NCBI RefSeq assembly: GCF_050436995.1
Contig: NC_134770.1
Location: 5,652,501-5,716,500 of the forward strand
Source of the DNA: Anticarsia gemmatalis
Lineage: Eukaryota > Arthropoda > Insecta > Lepidoptera > Erebidae
Reading direction: 5' to 3'
Length of the DNA stretch: 64,000 nt
The position numbers and the translations under genes are program-made. The stretch's first letter is position 1, and each line of letters begins with the position of its first letter. Below, one piece after another: positions 22,397 to 35,266 of this stretch. The notes below the pieces were generated by a model that was given only the letters and a program-made list of their open reading frames with translations, did no database searches and had not been told where the DNA came from.

Positions 22397-22684
22397 TTAA
22401 CCCATTATTGTCCCACTGCTATGCAAGGGTCTTCTCACGGAATGAGGAAGGGGTTAGGTCTTGAGTCCACCATGCTGGCCAAGTGCGGGTTGAGGACATT
22501 GAAGAACTGTTCTAAAGAACTCACAGGCATGCAAGGTTGCATCACGATGTTTTCCTTGACCGTTGAAACAAGTGATAATTATTTCTAATACACACATAGC
22601 TTCGAAAAGTCATTGGTGTGTTCGCCTCGGGTTCGAACCCTCGACCAATGGTGTAGGAAGCGCCACTTAAACTGATCTACTGAT
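22397..22684 (-). mobile_element. tRNA-headed SINE (family S1), near complete
   Basis: Reverse copy: the plus strand begins AACCCATTATTGTCCCACTG and runs through CCACCATGCTGGCCAAGTGC to GTGTGTTCGCCTCGGGTTCG / AACCCTCGACC (B box) and the decayed A box. Confidence 0.65.
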
Positions 22685-23021
22685 AAAATATAATCGTCAT
22701 TTACACGCCTTATAAAATATTTTAACAATAATAATTAAAGATAATATAATATACCTGTTTGTAAGAAGCCCTAGTACTATTAACATTAAACTGAGTTTCA
22801 ACTAAAATAATTTACAGTTTTCTTAAGGAAATTTCAGCTTCCACATTTTGTGTTAATTAGAAGTAATATTTTAGACAAGGAAAATATAAATTCAATTTAG
22901 TTAAATTTTTGATACATAATTTATAAGACAGGTTTAGGCTTCTACTGATACAAGTAGTCGAGTTAATATTATTTTTCACGTTAATATTATTTTACAACCA
23001 AAAGGAATTATAATGTTCTCC

Positions 23022-23230
23022 TAGCCGATATTCAGCTTCGGCACGCAATCTGGTTAAAATCGGCCAACGGTGCAGGACTTTGTTAACACTCTTACACTCT
23101 CTATTTCTTTACACTCATAGCCCGGTAGAACGGATAAACGACACTACCAGTGGGAGATCAGGCGCTGGACCGTCAGCCTTACGTGCTCTCCCAGGAACGG
23201 AGGTCTGCAACCTCAAATTCCTTACTTTGG
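23022..23230 (-). mobile_element. tRNA-type SINE (family S3), body
   Basis: The plus strand CTAGCCGATATTCAGCTTCG through ACGTGCTCTCCCAGGAACGG to CTTTGGGCAAT matches, in reverse, the 3' half and core of family S3. The head is missing. Confidence 0.6.
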
Positions 23231-24384
23231 GCAATCGCTAAGATATTCTTAACAGAAAATCTCAAAAGATGATTAAGCTTGCGTCCACGGTCCGTGAAAC
23301 CAGCGCGCAAACGACAAGCATTTCAAAGGTAAATGCATGTTCGCGTTCATTCCCGTAATCTCTTATGTAATAAACATGCAACACGAAAGTTAAATGGATA
23401 CAATAATTAATTTACCTTCTTTCATTGTTATTAATCAAACGTGTACATAAAGATAACAACAAAATATTGATCGGAATACAAAAAACGTATTAAAATTCGC
23501 AAATTTCATTTATTTCCAACAAATTCAATACAGCCCAAATTGGAAACGATAATTTTATTTTCATACATTTGTGTGGGAATTATTCATACCTTTTTTGATT
23601 TTAATAAACATAAATTCAAAATGTTTGGTAAGGCTTTTCCTTAGTTTATGGGTATTGGAATCGGAACCTCGTTTCATTTCGAAAAATATTTTTGCCCATT
23701 CAAAAGGTTTTCGAGTATTCATTTTAATTCGGTTCTTTATTATTGGGAATTATTGTAATTGGGAAATATTTTCAGAAATTCATTAATTTTAAATGTAAAA
23801 AGTATTTAAGCTTTCCAATTAGTGTATTTATCCGGGGTCAATATGTAAGGCATATTTCATTTTAATATGTTGTAATGACTGCGATTTCTGAATTCTTTAA
23901 AGTAATGAATTCAATCTGAATTTGAGTTATTTTATGTCAAATAAAATAACAAATTATAAAACAAGGGGACATTTCTCATTTTTACAATTTTGATGGATGG
24001 TATGGAAGAGAATTTCCATGTCATCAAATGCATACCTACTTTTATAAATATGACACAAATAACTACAGAAAAGGACAGAATATTATGATTATAATACAAT
24101 TTAAATTGATATTTTTATAACATACATCGAGTTTTAATTTAACCATTACTTATCCAGGTGTTTAATAAAATGGTCAGTTTATAAAGTGTAAATAAATAAT
24201 TGTAAGAATATTCCCATTTATATGCACATAACCTTAATCATGTCTACGTATTTGTAAATCAGAACTAAATAGATAGATTTATACAATCTACACTCGTACC
24301 TCTAAACAGATAACCCGCTTCATAAGAAAATTAAATATTTACCTACATGTATTCAAACATTCCTAACTTCATTTGTATGACACC

Positions 24385-24415
24385 TCGAACACACACACAC
24401 AGACACACACACATA
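24385..24415. repeat. (AC)n microsatellite
   Basis: An AC dinucleotide run with a single interruption (CACAGACACA). Confidence 0.85.
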
Positions 24416-24649
24416 CGTGCCAAATATTTGAGAACCCTTGGTTTATATCGCATGTCAATAATAAATTTATTAATCGCTATAGCTGATCCTCACGGTTCTG
24501 CTCGCCTTTCACTTGGGTAAAAAGTAATAATACAGAAAACGTGGTCTATTATAGTTTCAGGCTTCACGCTTTCAACAATTTTCAATGCCATGAAAATTGG
24601 TTGAGCTCCTTAGCCGTGAAAGTGTAATAGACTGACAAACTATGACACG

Positions 24650-24745
24650 GTTGTTGTTGACAATTAGATATCAGTTAAAACAGCCATGCCTTTCAGGCGG
24701 CTTGAACAACTTCGACAATAAGTTAACCATACGATAAGATATGAT
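24650..24745 (+). mobile_element. 5S-like SINE family A, 3' fragment
   Basis: CGGTTGTTGTTGACAATTAG, TTCAGGCGGCTTGAACAACT and AACCATACGATAAGA match the last 90 bases of the 18983-19231 element. Confidence 0.6.
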
Positions 24746-25133
24746 TACACAAAACAAAACTATCATAATGTGGTCAGCGCTTTATTCGTTAAAGTTAAAA
24801 AGACTGACAAACAAACTCCGGCGTTTATATTAGTATGTATGGTATTAATATGTGAAGGTCAACTAAAGCTAATATATGGTATATCTCTAGAATTTACTAA
24901 AGGAATGGGATTATATGTTAGTGTAAAGGACCCGGTATATTGTATAAGGGCTCGTTTTCAAGGAAGTAGGGTCGCATGATTTATTGTAATATAGCAGTTA
25001 CAAACATTTTGTTTATATTTTTTCCTTTCACGGAATTGAGATCGGGATTTAAAGATAAAAATTTAAAGAACATACATAACCATTTTTGTCTACATTATTC
25101 TAATGACTCGTAACTTTAGCAATAGCACGTTTT

Positions 25134-25272
25134 TTACAGTCTTCCTTGTATAGTATCGAGACTTTGACACTTGAAATTTTATTACAAATAGTTCCTATGG
25201 CACCCGTTAGTGGCGTTAGTCAGTCTTCCATACAACATTTGTCCATAGCTAGCCGGTAGTCAAAAGTTTATA
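25134..25272. mobile_element. Palindromic MITE (family M2)
   Basis: TAGTATCGAGACTTTGACAC through GCACCCGTTAGTGGCGTTAG to ATAGCTAGCCGGTAGTC is a diverged copy in the orientation of 13424. Confidence 0.55.
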
Positions 25273-25649
25273 GTAGTTGGAAATTGTCCCACGTTTATTT
25301 GTCTAGAAATTTCTATAATTTCCTTGATACTTATTAAGTAAAATGAGTATGACTTATTTGTTAAGAACTTCTCAATTACTTAAATCGTTAAAATACTTGT
25401 TAGAAAATCAAATTTCAATCGTGTTTTACTCAATATCGTCACCGTTATCGTTTAACAAGACACATCGAACCGTCACTAACGAAATATCAAACACCAAACA
25501 GAATTTACCGGCAATTTGCCCTTACACTCAGTATAAACACTCCCTTAGGGCTCCATCGAAACCCAGAATTCCTCCACAAAATAATTTAACATAGGAAATT
25601 GTATCAGTACGTCAAAAAGCTTCAAGAGTGTGTGTATAATACGGTTAAC

Positions 25650-25720
25650 CGTCAAAGCGTCGGTAAACAGGGTAAACCGGGTAACCGGGGTAAGGGTAAT
25701 CTTGTTACCCAGGTGCACGG
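25650..25720. repeat. GGTAA(A/C)-rich short repeat
   Basis: GGTAAACAGGGTAAACCGGG and the following TAACCGGGGTAAGGGTAA form five irregular GGTAA units in 45 bp. The region may be a decayed simple repeat. Confidence 0.4.
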
Positions 25721-26962
25721 GTTGAGTAGGTATTTTATTAATAGATATAGAATACGAAGATGTTTTTGATATATGCAGTTTGTGGGGAAATTGGACATTC
25801 TGTGCTGCTGTGTATTTTAAGTTCATACTGGTATTAAGATTTTGCTGCATGATAAGAGAAGGTACTCAGTTTCTCTCTATTTTTAAATAAACTCTTTTTT
25901 GAAAGATTATATAATCTTGAAGATTCACTGGTTTTGGATGATGGATGTATAGACTTTTATAGGTCTTTTAATTTATGTTAATCGTATGGCAACTGCAACA
26001 GGAGCACAATTTACATTAAAACTAAATTAACTTAATTTTCTAAAAAGAATGGGTATAGACTAGAGAGCACAGAAAATTCTCGATTTCATTTTAAAGGATT
26101 TAACAGTAGACATAAGAAGTACAATATAGTCTGCAAAATGTTTTGCATAGAAACGAAAGAAGCATAAATTTAGGGCAAGTTCTGTGAACAAAATATTCTT
26201 TCATTCGTATAAAAAAATTTGGAATTTATTTAAAACATTACAGCTTCAATATCTAAAACCTATTTAGGTCGTCAATATCAGGCTAAAAGAAAAAGTTAAT
26301 AAGAAAAACAACAAAGAAGACTCGAACAAAAACCATTGAGGCACAGTCTATTCTTTTTACTTTTTTACAAATACTTTCTGGTGTTGCCAGACTTAATTAA
26401 CTTTCAATTTTATTCTTTTAAAGGCTTGTTTTATTTCGAAGTAGAGTGTTCAATCATTTTGTGTTGGAAATTGTAAACGATTTTTTTGTTATGAATATAT
26501 TATGTTTGATATCTGTTTGAGAGGTCCCAAGTTATATTCCCGGGAAAAAAGATTATGATACTCATATTGATAGTAAACGTTGCACTCTGAAATAAAACAA
26601 TTACTTTCGGTACTGACGCAAACCTAAGAATGGAACATTTACTGTAACATACTGGACATTTAAAAAAAAAATCTCCATCCATCTTCTTATGGCAATAGGC
26701 TAGGAAAATTTCATGTTTAACAAACGTGATGTATGTTTATATGCTTGTAAAGAACCTACAGTGAAAGGTTTTTTGAGGAACTATAAGTAAAAGAAGAAAG
26801 AATATAGTAGTAACATAATATTTGATTGCTCAAAAGGATAGCTTTAATTATAACATATCAAAAAGTATATATTTTTATAACACGTGTTAATAAAACACAT
26901 TTCTAATTAGTATTTTGGTAAATAAATATATAACACTTATGTATTCCGTCCATGTTACTTTA

Positions 26963-27222
26963 TCTATACTTAATACTTAATATTATAAAGCTGAAGAGTT
27001 TGTTTGTTTGTTTGTTTGAACGCGCTAATCTCAGAAACTACTGGTCCTATTTGAAAAATTCTTTCAGTGTTAGATAGCCCATTTATCGAGGAAGGCTTTA
27101 GGCTATATAACATCACGCTACGGTCATTAGGAGCGGAGTAGCAATGAAAAATGTTACAAAAACGGGGAAAATTTTGACCCATTCTCTTAGGTGACGCAAG
27201 CGAAGTTGCGCGGGTCAGCTAG
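26963..27222 (+). mobile_element. Helitron-like element (family A)
   Basis: A complete copy: starts TCTATACTTAATACTTAATA, holds GTTTGTTTGTTTGTTTGAAC, ends TTGCGCGGGTCAGCTAG before T, and has the CGCAAGCGAAGTTGCG hairpin. It is well preserved. Confidence 0.7.
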
Positions 27223-27410
27223 TTAACGATATTCTTAACATATTTTCGTGCGTAAAAGTAAGGGAATATCAAAGAAATGTTTATTTATGAGTTATTAATA
27301 CTAGCTTTGCTTTGTGACTTTGTTTGAGATATTTGTTTGAGGTAATGATAAAATAAGTATATCTTAATACAATATATTCTGATATTTATTACTTATTAAT
27401 TAACTCAAGG

Positions 27411-27775
27411 AGCTCGTGGCTTAGTTAACGACAGACGCGCGGATTGATCTCTGAGGTTAAGCCACAGGTTGATTGAGAGGTTGTTCTGTGGATGGATGAC
27501 CATCTTACACATATCGAGTTCCTCCGTGTTTCGGAAGGCACGTTAAATTGTGGGTCCCGGCTATCATTTTCGAAGATCTCTGACAGCCATTAACAGTGGT
27601 CAGAAGCTTCAAAGTCTCACAACCAGTTTTACCGAAGGGAATCGTGTATATATCCGAGGAAACTGGGTTGTGGAGGCCAGATAGGCAGTCGCTCCAAGTA
27701 AAACACTGGTATTCAGCTGCATCCGGTGATACTGGAAGCCTACTCCAACATAGTTTGGAAAAAAGGCTAAGCTGA
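27411..27775 (+). mobile_element. 5S-like SINE family B, complete
   Basis: After GAGCTCGTGGCTTAGTTAAC, the head carries GATCTCTGAGGTTAAGCCAC and GGATGGATGACCATC, aligning with the same 5S rRNA segments as family A. The core is CCGTGTTTCGGAAGGCACG then GTGGGTCCCGG. The 3' part (AACTGGGTTGTGGAGGCCAG and CAGCTGCATCCGGTGATACT) is unique to this family. The poorly conserved end near 27775 is my estimate. Confidence 0.6.
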
Positions 27776-27779
27776 TATA

Positions 27780-29346
27780 TTACTTATTAATTAACTATGC
27801 GGGAATGTTTCTGTCCATTCGTTTCGCATAAGCATTATTTTTAAACGATATCCAACATGTAGCTTTGTGTGCTTTTATTTATGTATGAAACACCATACTA
27901 TTTGCGTTTACTTTCAAAAAAATATTTTGTAGCTCACTTCATACATCTAAAAGGCAGCCTCACGAGTATCTTTTTCAGATGAACTGAGTTATAAAAAACA
28001 TATCTTAAAGCAAGAGCATCTATATTTTTAAAAATACACTTCATATACTTTCATACAGTTTAAAAGGCAGTATCGATAACCTCTCGATCTATTTAAGGCT
28101 CTTCCGCTGTCCATTTACTTTAGTGCTTCGCTGAAACATGAAAGGCTATAACGGATATCCTTTGCTTTGAAACAAACCTTGTTTCAGAGTGTACGTATAA
28201 ATAGTATCCACCTATTACCTTCCTTATATGTCTCTTGAGAGTCTAAATATAAACTTCTTTAGAAAAGATTCTAGTTACTGAACATAATTTTGAAACTAGA
28301 TAACTAATATAATAGCGTATTGTAAGAAGTGTGTGAAGTGTGATATAGTGATAATAGGTTCAATATATTTTTGAAAAATTTATCTTCAAAAATCTACCGT
28401 AATCTACATTTGGTAGGAATAAACATAGCCAATATTGTATATATGAGATTTAATAATATAATTTTGGGCTATTATACTTAACAGTGAGTGGAAATGGGCT
28501 GAATAGATAGATATATAGCAAAATCACAAAAAGGTCTAACTAGGCCAGCTAGTTATTTCTAAAACAGTCGCGTTTAAAACGTTTTTGTAATCTGATAAAC
28601 AATTCGTTATAAAATAACACGGCGTGTCAGCGAATCGTCGTTGTCTCTTAACAATATTTAAATCAACTGCTTACAAAGGAAATCTTTTGTTACGAACAAC
28701 TTAGTGGACGAAATTCTTTGACAAAGAATAAATAAAATACACAAAGGTTTTGTTATCTCTAATCTTAAAATCGTGTTTTTTACAATCGCATTTAGAATTG
28801 CTATTGTATTATCGAACCCACGACCTCCCGAGGCATTGGTAGCGGCGTGGCGACCTAAATCATTGCGCTACGTAGAAAGCATAGCAAATAGTGACCAAAG
28901 CATTAACATTACGCGATATTATCGCAAGTATTTGTAATATACAGAGATATATTATATTCTCATAATAGTATGTTGTTTCACACGACAACTTTTTCAAAAC
29001 AGAATATGTTTTTTCTCAATACTATATACTATAGTAGACTCATAGAAAAAGTGTTTTAAGTAAAAAGAGTAAAATCTCTATCTGAACCAAAACACGAAGT
29101 TAAATTCGTTTTCTTTTATTAAGTTGTTCACTAATTATCCGGCGGAGTGACAAAGTTACAGACGGCTGTTTTGTCTAATTAGGAACAGTATTTTTGCCTA
29201 CAACTTTGTATATATTTGTTGAAATTACGATTGAGGTAGACAGACGTTTTGTAGGCTTTATTTTAACTTTATATGACTGTCTATAAGAGAGGTTGTCATT
29301 AAGAACACACGTTTAAGCATAAGTTTTAAAATCTTTTATTACTACA
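27780..29346. other. AT-rich tract, little recognisable
   Basis: Apart from a tRNA-like SINE head on the minus strand at 28808-28880 (GAACCCACGACCTCCCGAGG on plus) I see no gene or repeat signature here. Confidence 0.5.
28808..28880 (-). mobile_element. tRNA-like SINE head (family S2)
   Basis: The minus strand gives GCGCAATGATTTAGGTCGCC (A box) and GGAGGTCGTGGGTTCGATAA (B box), like the head at 35738-35815. Confidence 0.6.
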
Positions 29347-29607
29347 CTAGCTGACCCGCGCAACTTCGCTTGCGTCACATAAGAGAGTCATAATTTTCCC
29401 TGACTATGTTTTTCACTGGTACTCTGCTCCTACTGGTCGTAGCGTAATGATATATAGCCTATAGCCTTCCTCAATAAATGTGCAATCTAACACTGAAAGA
29501 TTTTTTTTAAATCGGATCAGTAGTTCCTGAAATTAGCGCGTTCAAACAAACAAACAAACATACAAACAAACAAACAAACTCTTCAGCTTTATAATATTAA
29601 GTATAGA
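29347..29607 (-). mobile_element. Helitron-like element (family A)
   Basis: A complete copy. Plus-strand left end is CTAGCTGACCCGCGCAACTT, right end is AATATTAAGTATAGA, with an expanded CAAA run (29545-29580) near its 5' end. Confidence 0.7.
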
Positions 29608-31429
29608 TTGCTTTTTTTTGTGAAAAAAATCTTACTTAACACGGTTTAGGTGCCTGAATAGAATGTTATTTCCTTGTTCTTAAATGAATACAAGGAAGGC
29701 ATGTAAGGCATTAAGAGTTAGTTTATTATAAAATTACTAAATTGCAGATATTTAACATTTATCTCACCACTTATTATCAAACTTATTTGTAATCAAAATC
29801 TAATTGTATTTGAATCAGTTTAGCCGTAAAAGCGTAACAGACAGACACATATTATCGCTCATAAGTATTGTAGATAATAGTTCTTTAACAAGACTATGAC
29901 ATATACAAAAAATCAATAGAAGCTCAATGATGTGTGGGTAAAGTGTCGGTACTAATATTATTTATTACGAGGACGCCACTGATGGAATTACTAGCTAAAA
30001 TGATTGGCTCGTAATAGCCATGAAATAACGGCATTGTTTATATTGTATTGATATGATATGTAGGAAGTATTGAGGCGATGTTTTTAAGTTCATTTGCAAT
30101 ACATAGATGGACACAGGTCAAAACAAAACATTGAAATAAAGAGTACATAAAAAAAAATGTACTATTTTGCACAGCTGTTTGTCATTAAAAATCCAACTAA
30201 ATGTCACAAAATGTGAAAGCACCGTGACCCCCCTAACACACCTATGGGTTACGGTGAAACTGCTAGACCAATTATTCTGTTTTAAATATAGCATATAGCT
30301 GTTTATAATCGAAGGAGTAAAGGTGAAAGTAATTACAGTCTAACAGTAGGTCAGCATGAAGAACACCAACAGAAATCGTAAACCCAATAGTGTTTTCCAT
30401 AACTCGGCTATCCAAGCCTTGAGATCAGCAGTCACATATTATAGTACATTGATCGTAAAGGTAGTAAGAAAATAAAGGCACTGCTTGACTGTAAAAAATA
30501 CACGGCACATAAGCCTACAGATATAATACTAGAGATTCTTATAAGAACTTTATGTAATTTGGTCAAATAGTAAAAAAAAAATAACAAAAATTTCTTACAA
30601 CCCCGTCCTTTAAAAGAGCATCATTATTTCACGTATCCTTTAAAAAGGTCAGCTTTGTTCGACAAGACTCTTCGCATATTTGGCAAGCCGCGACTTTTTC
30701 AACAAAGATCATTTCAAGAATGCTCTCTAGGTATGAGAAAATTTCGAATAAAAATTCCAGTTACGTGTGGAATAAAAACACGTTCTCAAAAAAATCTAAG
30801 ATACATGTTTATATTCTTTTTACTTTAGAATTGAGGCTCCGAAATCTATGGCCTTGCCTTGCGAGCGTGTGAAATAAAATAACTTGAAAAAGTACTTAGT
30901 TCTTACAAAATATGTTTGCGACACAGTTTTAGTATTTTTTTTATTGCTTATCATAATAGCGGTAACGAATAACCTTCCATATTTATGTAAAGTAAAGTAC
31001 ATTATATATTATTATAATTAAATGGCTTTATCGACATTAGATACTCTTTTCATAACTGCAAAAATATCAAAACACTTCTTTATAATGAGCAGATATATAC
31101 ATCATTTACAAATTATGTTTATGTTCAATTTCAACGAGTATAAGTATAAATTTTATTTTAAACTAACGCAGTACGAAAAGGACCTCGTTATAAAAATCGA
31201 TACTGCAGAGGTAGCCTAGCAGATGCCAATTTGTGGAAAACACAGCTCGAGTCGACTGAAAAACGGATCGGGATCTCTTGCTGAACAAAGTCGCAGAATC
31301 ATCACTTTTATCATAGTTTATTGGTATATATTTGTGGTATTTATATAGGTTTCTATTATTTTACATGTTTTATAATTTATAATACCTAATAATAATATGT
31401 ATTATAACGTATTTATTTATGTACCTAGT
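29608..31429. other. AT-rich tract without recognised genes
   Basis: Only short frames without domain signatures and poly-A/T runs are seen. Confidence 0.5.
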
Positions 31430-31675
31430 ATTATATTTTGTATGTATGTAGCTATGTGTATTTATCAATATTTATGTATTTTTGTATACTTCTTTCCATT
31501 TTAATCTTTCTTAACTATTTGTTTATTTTGCTCAACTCACTCCTTCACTTCTATTATACACCTACTTCTTCTTATCTCTGCATCACCCGTAGGTTGACTG
31601 GTAGAGAATGCCATTGGCATTAAGTCCGCCATTATACATTTTGTATATGAAGTTAATAAATAAATAAATAAAAAC
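31430..31675 (+). mobile_element. LINE 3' UTR with AATA tail
   Basis: A T-rich 3' untranslated region leads to AGGTTGACTGGTAGAGAATG and TGGCATTAAGTCCGCC, a well-known end of a lepidopteran non-LTR retrotransposon. An AATAAATAAATAAATAAA tail closes it. No reverse transcriptase sequence is left, so the clade cannot be read here. Confidence 0.65.
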
Positions 31676-32462
31676 CGCTGCAAATCGTATTTCAGTTCAC
31701 TATCGTGAAATACAGTTCTAGAATTCTTTGACACAACACTTGAAATACCTCCAAAAGCCACGGAATGTCTCTCAAACACCACAAAACAAACGACTTTCCA
31801 AAAAGATCAGTTTTTTTTGGCATCCATTTTTGGTCTGAAATTTCCCTTTGAGCGTTCGTGAGATTTGGAGTCGAGAGCCTTTGGTATCCTTTGTGAGGCT
31901 GTTGTGTCGTTGCCATGGCAACCGGCTTATGAACGATTTCATAAGGCTTCACATGTTGCCAATTTCGAGAGGAAACGTTTAATATTTGATTGTGGTGTTA
32001 TTAAAAAGATGTTACGGTTGTAGAAATGTAGAGAGATTTTTGGATGATACGAGTATTTTTAAGCAATTTTATGAGATAATGTTTTTATGTTTATATATTC
32101 ATAGACATATCCTCTTTCCTCTCGTTTTATTTATTTTATTTGGATCATTTTATGATATAAAAAAAGTTTGAATATAAAATGTTTTATCTCTCTTCTGATC
32201 TCGAAATGAATATACAAATGTAGGACACATTTGGAATGGATTATAGATATTGAGTTTTGGTGTTAAACCACCAAGAGTAGTGTTCCTTTCTATTTAATTT
32301 TAGAAAGATCGTCGCTTCTTTTTGTTACACTTAGCGGGCATCCTTAGTAACCTGCGAAACATTCTAAGAGCTTTACAATAATTGACCAAATTTATCACTT
32401 TTTGTATTAAAAATCGCTTAAACACCTCACTAATTAATCCAAAAAGAGAGTAAAATAAAATA

Positions 32463-32776
32463 AATAAATTTAACCCATGAATGTCCCACTGCTGGACAAG
32501 GGTCTCCTCCCGTAATGAGGGAGGGGTTAGGCCTTGAGTCCACCACGCTGGCCAAGTGCGGGTTGGGGACTTTGCATGGCCTCAATAAATGTATGAAACA
32601 AATTTTAGGCATGCAAGGTTTCCTCACGATGTTTTCCTTCACCGTTGGAGTATGTGATAATTATTTCTAATACACACATAACTTCGAAAAGTCATTGGTG
32701 TGTTGCCTCGGGTTCGAACCTGCGACCACTTGCGTGGGAGGTGTCAACTTATACCACTCGGCTATCACCGCTCTAA
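32463..32776 (-). mobile_element. tRNA-headed SINE (family S1), complete and well preserved
   Basis: The plus strand begins TTTAACCCATGAATGTCCCA and ends at the A box GTGTCAACTTATACCACTCG, with a perfect B box GGGTTCGAACCTGCGACCAC between. It is nearly identical to the copy at 51524-51827, so both are young. Confidence 0.75.
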
Positions 32777-33490
32777 TAAGAGAGTTTAAGAAAAAAAGTA
32801 CTTGTAATAATCCTTCAAATAAGAAAAAAGGCTTTACTTTGCCCTACTTTCTTCAATAATCTCTGAACACAATTCGCGAACACACGCGGCGTAACAACAG
32901 AATATGATTATCTTAAATTAGTCGTATCGCGAGCTCATTCATCATGAACATGACGGTTGTAAACGGTCTTCGTAACCTGAAGAGAATTGTACTTGTTTGA
33001 GGTTGTAATATTATAAGTATTTATCTATAATAGTGAGTTTTTTTATTTAAAAGAAAGGGATTCAGACCATTATCTTCTATAAGCGCAATTTTTCCATAGT
33101 CAAACGGATAATGGCACGAAACTCGAAATTAGTCTTAAGTAGAATAGGACCCATGGAGCATATGACCATTAAAGCATCTATGATTTTAGAGTTTAGAGAG
33201 AAATTAGCTATGGGAAGAGTGCTGAAAAAATAATTCCTCCATTTTGAGTACTCTTGTGTGACGTTTCAAACGTTTATTCTAAGTTTCCGTGCTCCTTGTA
33301 AAGCTAGGACACACTAGGAAACTAATGGAGCTCGAAATGTTCGGGCGAAATGTCAAGCTCAACTAAAGTCGCGTGATTTGCTGGCCTCATCTGGACACAT
33401 CGAGCGAAGCGTAGTATTTCGATGAAAGTCCGACAACATCGCACAGTTCTATCTGAAAACATCGGCGCCAGGTTCCAATTTTAGTATACA

Positions 33491-33738
33491 CTAGCTGACC
33501 CGCGCAACTTCGCTTGCGTCACATAAGAGAATCATAATTTTCCCCGTTTTTGTAACATTTTTCACTGGTACTCTGTTCCTATTGGTCGTAGCATGATGTT
33601 ATATAGCCTATAGCCTTCCTCGATAAATGGCCTATCTAACACTGAAAGATTTTTTTAAATCAGACCAGTCGATTCTGAGATTAGCGCGTTCAAACAAACA
33701 AACAAACAAACTCTTCAGCTTTATAATATTAGTATAGA
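33491..33738 (-). mobile_element. Helitron-like element (family A)
   Basis: A complete copy: CTAGCTGACCCGCGCAACTT to ATATTAGTATAGA. The last ten bases are repeated directly afterwards (AGTATAGATT twice), a small duplication at the 5' end. Confidence 0.7.
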
Positions 33739-33926
33739 TTAGTATAGATATGTACTGCCGAAGCAATTACCACCGGCGACACGTGTTACAGTGTATTTAG
33801 GCTTAAGTATACATATTATAATTCTACTTTTCATGAAAAAGATAACTACCGTACTAAGAACTGTTTTGGGTCGCGAAGACTTGAACTACCGTGCAAACGA
33901 CGGCCACAAAGTAAAACCAGGGGGCT

Positions 33927-34089
33927 TATCACGTATCTTAGTTGATAGCTATTTGAAAGCCACAATGCTGCACATTGTTTTCTCCCCTTGATTATAGTGA
34001 TTAACATGTTACGTCAAAGCAGCAATGTACTGAATAATGACCATCAAGTTGATGTACTTATACTAGTTGTCAACTGAGATTCATGTTAC
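33927..34089. mobile_element. Palindromic MITE (family M1)
   Basis: TATCACGTATCTTAGTTGAT through TTGTCAACTGAGATTCATG. The MITE at 34113 lies close behind, in a composite of several elements. Confidence 0.65.
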
Positions 34090-34112
34090 GTATACAGACC
34101 CGTAGCTCGATT

Positions 34113-34273
34113 CTCTATTACTATCGACTACCGACAACCGGCCTGTCATCCAGAAATTTTGCATGAAAATCTGATCAGCGCCTCTGACGGGCGTCGTAGG
34201 AACTATTTTGGCAGTACATTCTAAATGTGAAACTTTCGATACTCGACAGTACCGACTGTACAGAATCGCGCTA
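34113..34273. mobile_element. Palindromic MITE (family M2)
   Basis: A complete copy from CGATTCTCTATTACTATCGA to GTACCGACTGTACAGAATCG, with CTGATCAGCGCCTCTGACGG in the core. Confidence 0.7.
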
Positions 34274-34343
34274 CCGAAATAATTATTCGTGAATCGCGTA
34301 AATAGTTATTCCATATAGTGTCTGAGCCGTGAGGCCTGAGGGG

Positions 34344-34499
34344 TATCACGTATCTCAGATGACAACTATTTGAAAGCCACTATTTTATACATTGGTTTCT
34401 CCCTTAGATTGTAGTGATTGATTACGTCAAAACAGCAATGTACTGAATAGTGACCATCAAGTTAACGTACACTTCTTGTCATCTGGGATTCATGTTACG
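34344..34499. mobile_element. Palindromic MITE (family M1)
   Basis: TATCACGTATCTCAGATGAC to CTTGTCATCTGGGATTCATG. Both ends carry the same change (GATGAC against GTTGAC), so arm pairing is kept. Confidence 0.68.
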
Positions 34500-34552
34500 T
34501 ATACAGACTCGAAATAAGTTATTCGTGAATCTCATAAATAGTTGTTTCATGT

Positions 34553-34626
34553 GGGATTTGAACCCTCGATCTCCTGAAGCTGTGGTAGTGGCGTGGTGGA
34601 CACCTTAACCACTGCGCCAGGGAGAC
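34553..34626 (-). mobile_element. tRNA-like SINE head (family S2)
   Basis: The minus strand reads CTGGCGCAGTGGTTAAGGTG (A box) and ends with GAGGGTTCAAATCCCACATG (B box). It pairs poorly at the ends, so a SINE head, not a tRNA gene. Confidence 0.6.
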
Positions 34627-34886
34627 CGTCTAGTATATAATTGTAATAATAGTTTGAATTTCATCTGATCCGTTGAGAGCTATTCCATAACATCGGAATG
34701 TGCTACATTTGCAAGATGGCGTCTGAATTAATTAATTGTTATGAATCTATCCATCTCACGGGTATTTGTGTTTGTATTGATAATATTCATATCAATTATA
34801 TTGTTATAATTGCTTATGAATTTATTATAGGATTAACAATATAGACTAAGAATTGAACCTTGAACGTTATAAATTAAACTGTAGAT

Positions 34887-35033
34887 GGTCTACAGCCGGT
34901 ACTAGCGAGTATCGAGAGTTTGACATTTAAGATGTACTGCCAAAATAGTTCCTACGACACCCGCTAGAGGCGCTGATCACATGTTTATACAAAATAGATA
35001 TGTTGTCGATAGTGGATAGTGGTAGAGAATCGC
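34887..35033. mobile_element. Palindromic MITE (family M2)
   Basis: CTACAGCCGGTACTAGCGAG to GTGGATAGTGGTAGAGAATC, complete, in the orientation of 13424. Confidence 0.7.
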
Positions 35034-35044
35034 GCTTCGTTTAT

Positions 35045-35266
35045 CCTACTAATATTATAAATGCGAAAGTTTTAGAATGTATGTATTGATGTTTGTTACT
35101 CTTTCACGCAAAATCTTCTGAACCGATAACTATGAAATTTGGTATATATGTAGATAGCTGAAGACCCAGAATAACACACAGGCTACTTTTTATTCCGGAG
35201 TTCCCGAGGGATCGGGATTTACAAGGGAAGAGTTTCCACGCGGACGAAGTCGCGAGCGGTCTCTAG
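35045..35266 (+). mobile_element. Helitron-like element (family C)
   Basis: The copy starts TCCTACTAATATTATAAATG and ends GCGAGCGGTCTCTAG before T. The interior has TTTGTTACTCTTTCACGCAA and TCCCGAGGGATCGGGATT. A reverse copy is at 47771-47911. It is non-coding. Confidence 0.6.
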
